From: an uncultured Flavobacteriales bacterium
GTDB taxonomy: Bacteria; Bacteroidota; Bacteroidia; Flavobacteriales_D; Sanyastnellaceae
Direction of reading: 5' to 3'
DNA: 11,124 nucleotides
Assembly: GCA_937996585.1 (NCBI GenBank)
Contig: CALKUW010000278.1
Location: 1-11,124 of the forward strand
Part shown: piece by piece, positions 9,925 to 11,124 of the stretch
Numbering within the stretch: the first letter of the stretch is position 1
Layout of the letters: each line of letters starts with the position of its first letter
Notes under the pieces: generated by a model
Databases searched by the model: none
Told to the model about the DNA's origin: nothing
What the model saw: only the letters and a program-made list of their open reading frames with translations
Program-made: the position numbers and the translations under genes

Positions 9925-11124
9925 TCAGGCAGTGGCGGCCGGGACCTCGAGCTCGTTCTCGCTGTGTGCGATGATGGTGCTCACGGCGCCGTCCCCGGTG
10001 ACGTTGACCACGGTGCGGCACATGTCGAGGATGCGGTCCACCGGGAAAATCAGGGCGATCCAAGCGGGATTCAGTCCGACGCTCTCGAGTACGATGATCA
10101 TGAGCACCAATCCTGCACTCGGAACGGCGGCGGCACCGATGGAGGCCAATGTGGCCGTCAGGACGATGACGGCCTGCTGGGCGAGGGTGAGGTCGACCAT
10201 GTGGAACTGGGCCAGGGACACCACGGCCACCGCTTGGTACAGCGAAGTGCCGTCCATGTTGACCGTGGCGCCGATGGGCAGTACGAAGCTGGTGGTGCGT
10301 TCGGACACGCCGATGTTGTTGCGCACGCAGTCCATGGTCACGGGCAGCGTGGCCACGGAGCTCGATGTGGAGAATGCGGTGATCTGGGCATCGCGCATGC
10401 CGGCCAGGAAGCGCTTGAAGCCCAGCGGTTTGACCAGCATGCTGACCAATGAGGGGTAGAACAGAAAGACCATGAAGGCCAGGCCCAGCACGACGACCAG
10501 GCTGTACTGCAGCAGGTATTCGAGGAGTTGAACGAACATTTCGGGATCGCTGCCGGCCGCATTGACGATCTGCCCGGCCATCAGGGCGAAGACGAAGAGG
10601 GGCATGGCCTTCATCACCACCCAGACCATGCGGACGAATACTTCATTCAGGCCATCGATGGCCCGGATGAGGGGAGCAGCCTGTTCCTTGGGCATGCCGA
10701 CCAGCACCACGCCGAAGAAGACCGCGAAGAAGATGATCTGCAGCATGGACATGTCGGCCAACGAGCGGAAGATGTTGGTGGGCACCACGTCGACAAGGGG
10801 CTGCAGCGGTCCGGATGACTTGGTGCGCTCGGCCTTGTTGAGCTTGTCCATCACCCAATCGTTCATGGACACCTGTTCCTGTGTGATGGCCTCGACCTTG
10901 GCGGCCAGCGCAGGATCAGCGCGCAGGCTGATGTCGTCGAGTACCTGGATGCCGTTGGCGTCCCGCCACAACTCGTAGCGGATACGGTTGGATTCGAGCA
11001 GGTCGTCCGATACCCTGGCGCCGGGTTGGAAGAGGTTGACCAGCACGAGGCCGACAATCACCGCGGTCATGGTGGTGAGGAGGTAGGTGACGATGGTCTT
11101 GACCCCGAGCCGGCCCAGTTTCGC
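9925..11124 (-). CDS. Dicarboxylate/amino-acid:cation symporter (SLC1/DAACS family); N-terminus cut by window edge
   Basis: This inner-membrane secondary transporter imports acidic amino acids or C4-dicarboxylates with Na+ or H+. The open frame runs to the right edge: 399 residues plus stop are visible, and residues before the internal ATG at 11070 (AKLGRLGVKTIVTYLLTT) continue the family's TM3, so the true start is outside. Signatures are intact: HP1 serine-rich TSSSVATLPVTM (about 10327-10371), TM7 NMDGT (10260-10246), HP2 GAAAVPSAGLV, and TM8 DRILDMCRTVVNVTGDG. The TM8 arginine (codon 10017-10015), equivalent to R397 of GltPh, favours an acidic substrate. The loop between QPG and DVVPTN is about 75 residues, against roughly 20-25 in GltPh. 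Stop and the next start are 2 bases apart, so it is probably co-transcribed with the OmpA-family gene. Confidence 0.95.
   Translation of the reverse strand, partial: AKLGRLGVKTIVTYLLTTMTAVIVGLVLVNLFQPGARVSDDLLESNRIRYELWRDANGIQVLDDISLRADPALAAKVEAITQEQVSMNDWVMDKLNKAERTKSSGPLQPLVDVVPTNIFRSLADMSMLQIIFFAVFFGVVLVGMPKEQAAPLIRAIDGLNEVFVRMVWVVMKAMPLFVFALMAGQIVNAAGSDPEMFVQLLEYLLQYSLVVVLGLAFMVFLFYPSLVSMLVKPLGFKRFLAGMRDAQITAFSTSSSVATLPVTMDCVRNNIGVSERTTSFVLPIGATVNMDGTSLYQAVAVVSLAQFHMVDLTLAQQAVIVLTATLASIGAAAVPSAGLVLMIIVLESVGLNPAWIALIFPVDRILDMCRTVVNVTGDGAVSTIIAHSENELEVPAATA

Noticed and set aside
9923..10063. N-terminal extension of the OmpA-family protein to 10063
   Set aside because: The extra 47 residues are Arg/His-rich, lie inside the symporter gene and would bury the signal peptide. 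The ATG at 9922 places the signal peptide correctly.

Overview
The window is a GC-rich piece of a Bacteroidota chromosome (GC-rich by eye; not calculated). The lineage call rests on three things: a 649-residue GyrB of Bacteroidota type that lacks the large C-terminal insert of proteobacterial GyrB; envelope proteins with architectures typical of this phylum (TPR + PD40 propeller + CRD + OmpA, and a plug-less TonB-receptor-like barrel); and the absence of obvious Shine-Dalgarno sequences. Order or genus cannot be fixed from the sequence alone.

All six genes lie on the minus strand and are read from right to left. In order of transcription they are: (1) a dicarboxylate/amino-acid:cation symporter of the SLC1/GltPh family, cut by the right edge (11124-9925); (2) an exported OmpA-family protein with the same domain order as the type IX secretion protein PorE (9922-7862), starting 2 bases after the symporter stop; (3) after a 102-base gap, a 1060-residue exported TPR protein (7759-4577); (4) overlapping it by 4 bases, a 618-residue outer-membrane beta-barrel (4580-2724); (5) after a 162-base gap with repeated inverted-repeat motifs, gyrB (2561-612); (6) overlapping gyrB by 4 bases (GTGA), a short-chain dehydrogenase cut by the left edge (615-1).

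Genes 2-4 look like an envelope module: a peptidoglycan-anchored multidomain protein, a long periplasmic or surface TPR solenoid, and an outer-membrane barrel with no plug domain. The TPR/barrel overlap implies coupled translation and probably a physical partnership. Their substrate or process is not visible in the sequence. gyrB and the dehydrogenase form a separate translationally coupled pair that probably has its own promoter in the 2562-2723 gap.

There are no tRNA or rRNA genes, insertion sequences, CRISPR arrays or signs of recent transfer. No stretch longer than 162 bases lacks a gene. Most of the window is ordinary core genome. The best candidates for something under-described are the TPR/plug-less-barrel/PorE-like neighbourhood and the repeated motifs upstream of gyrB.
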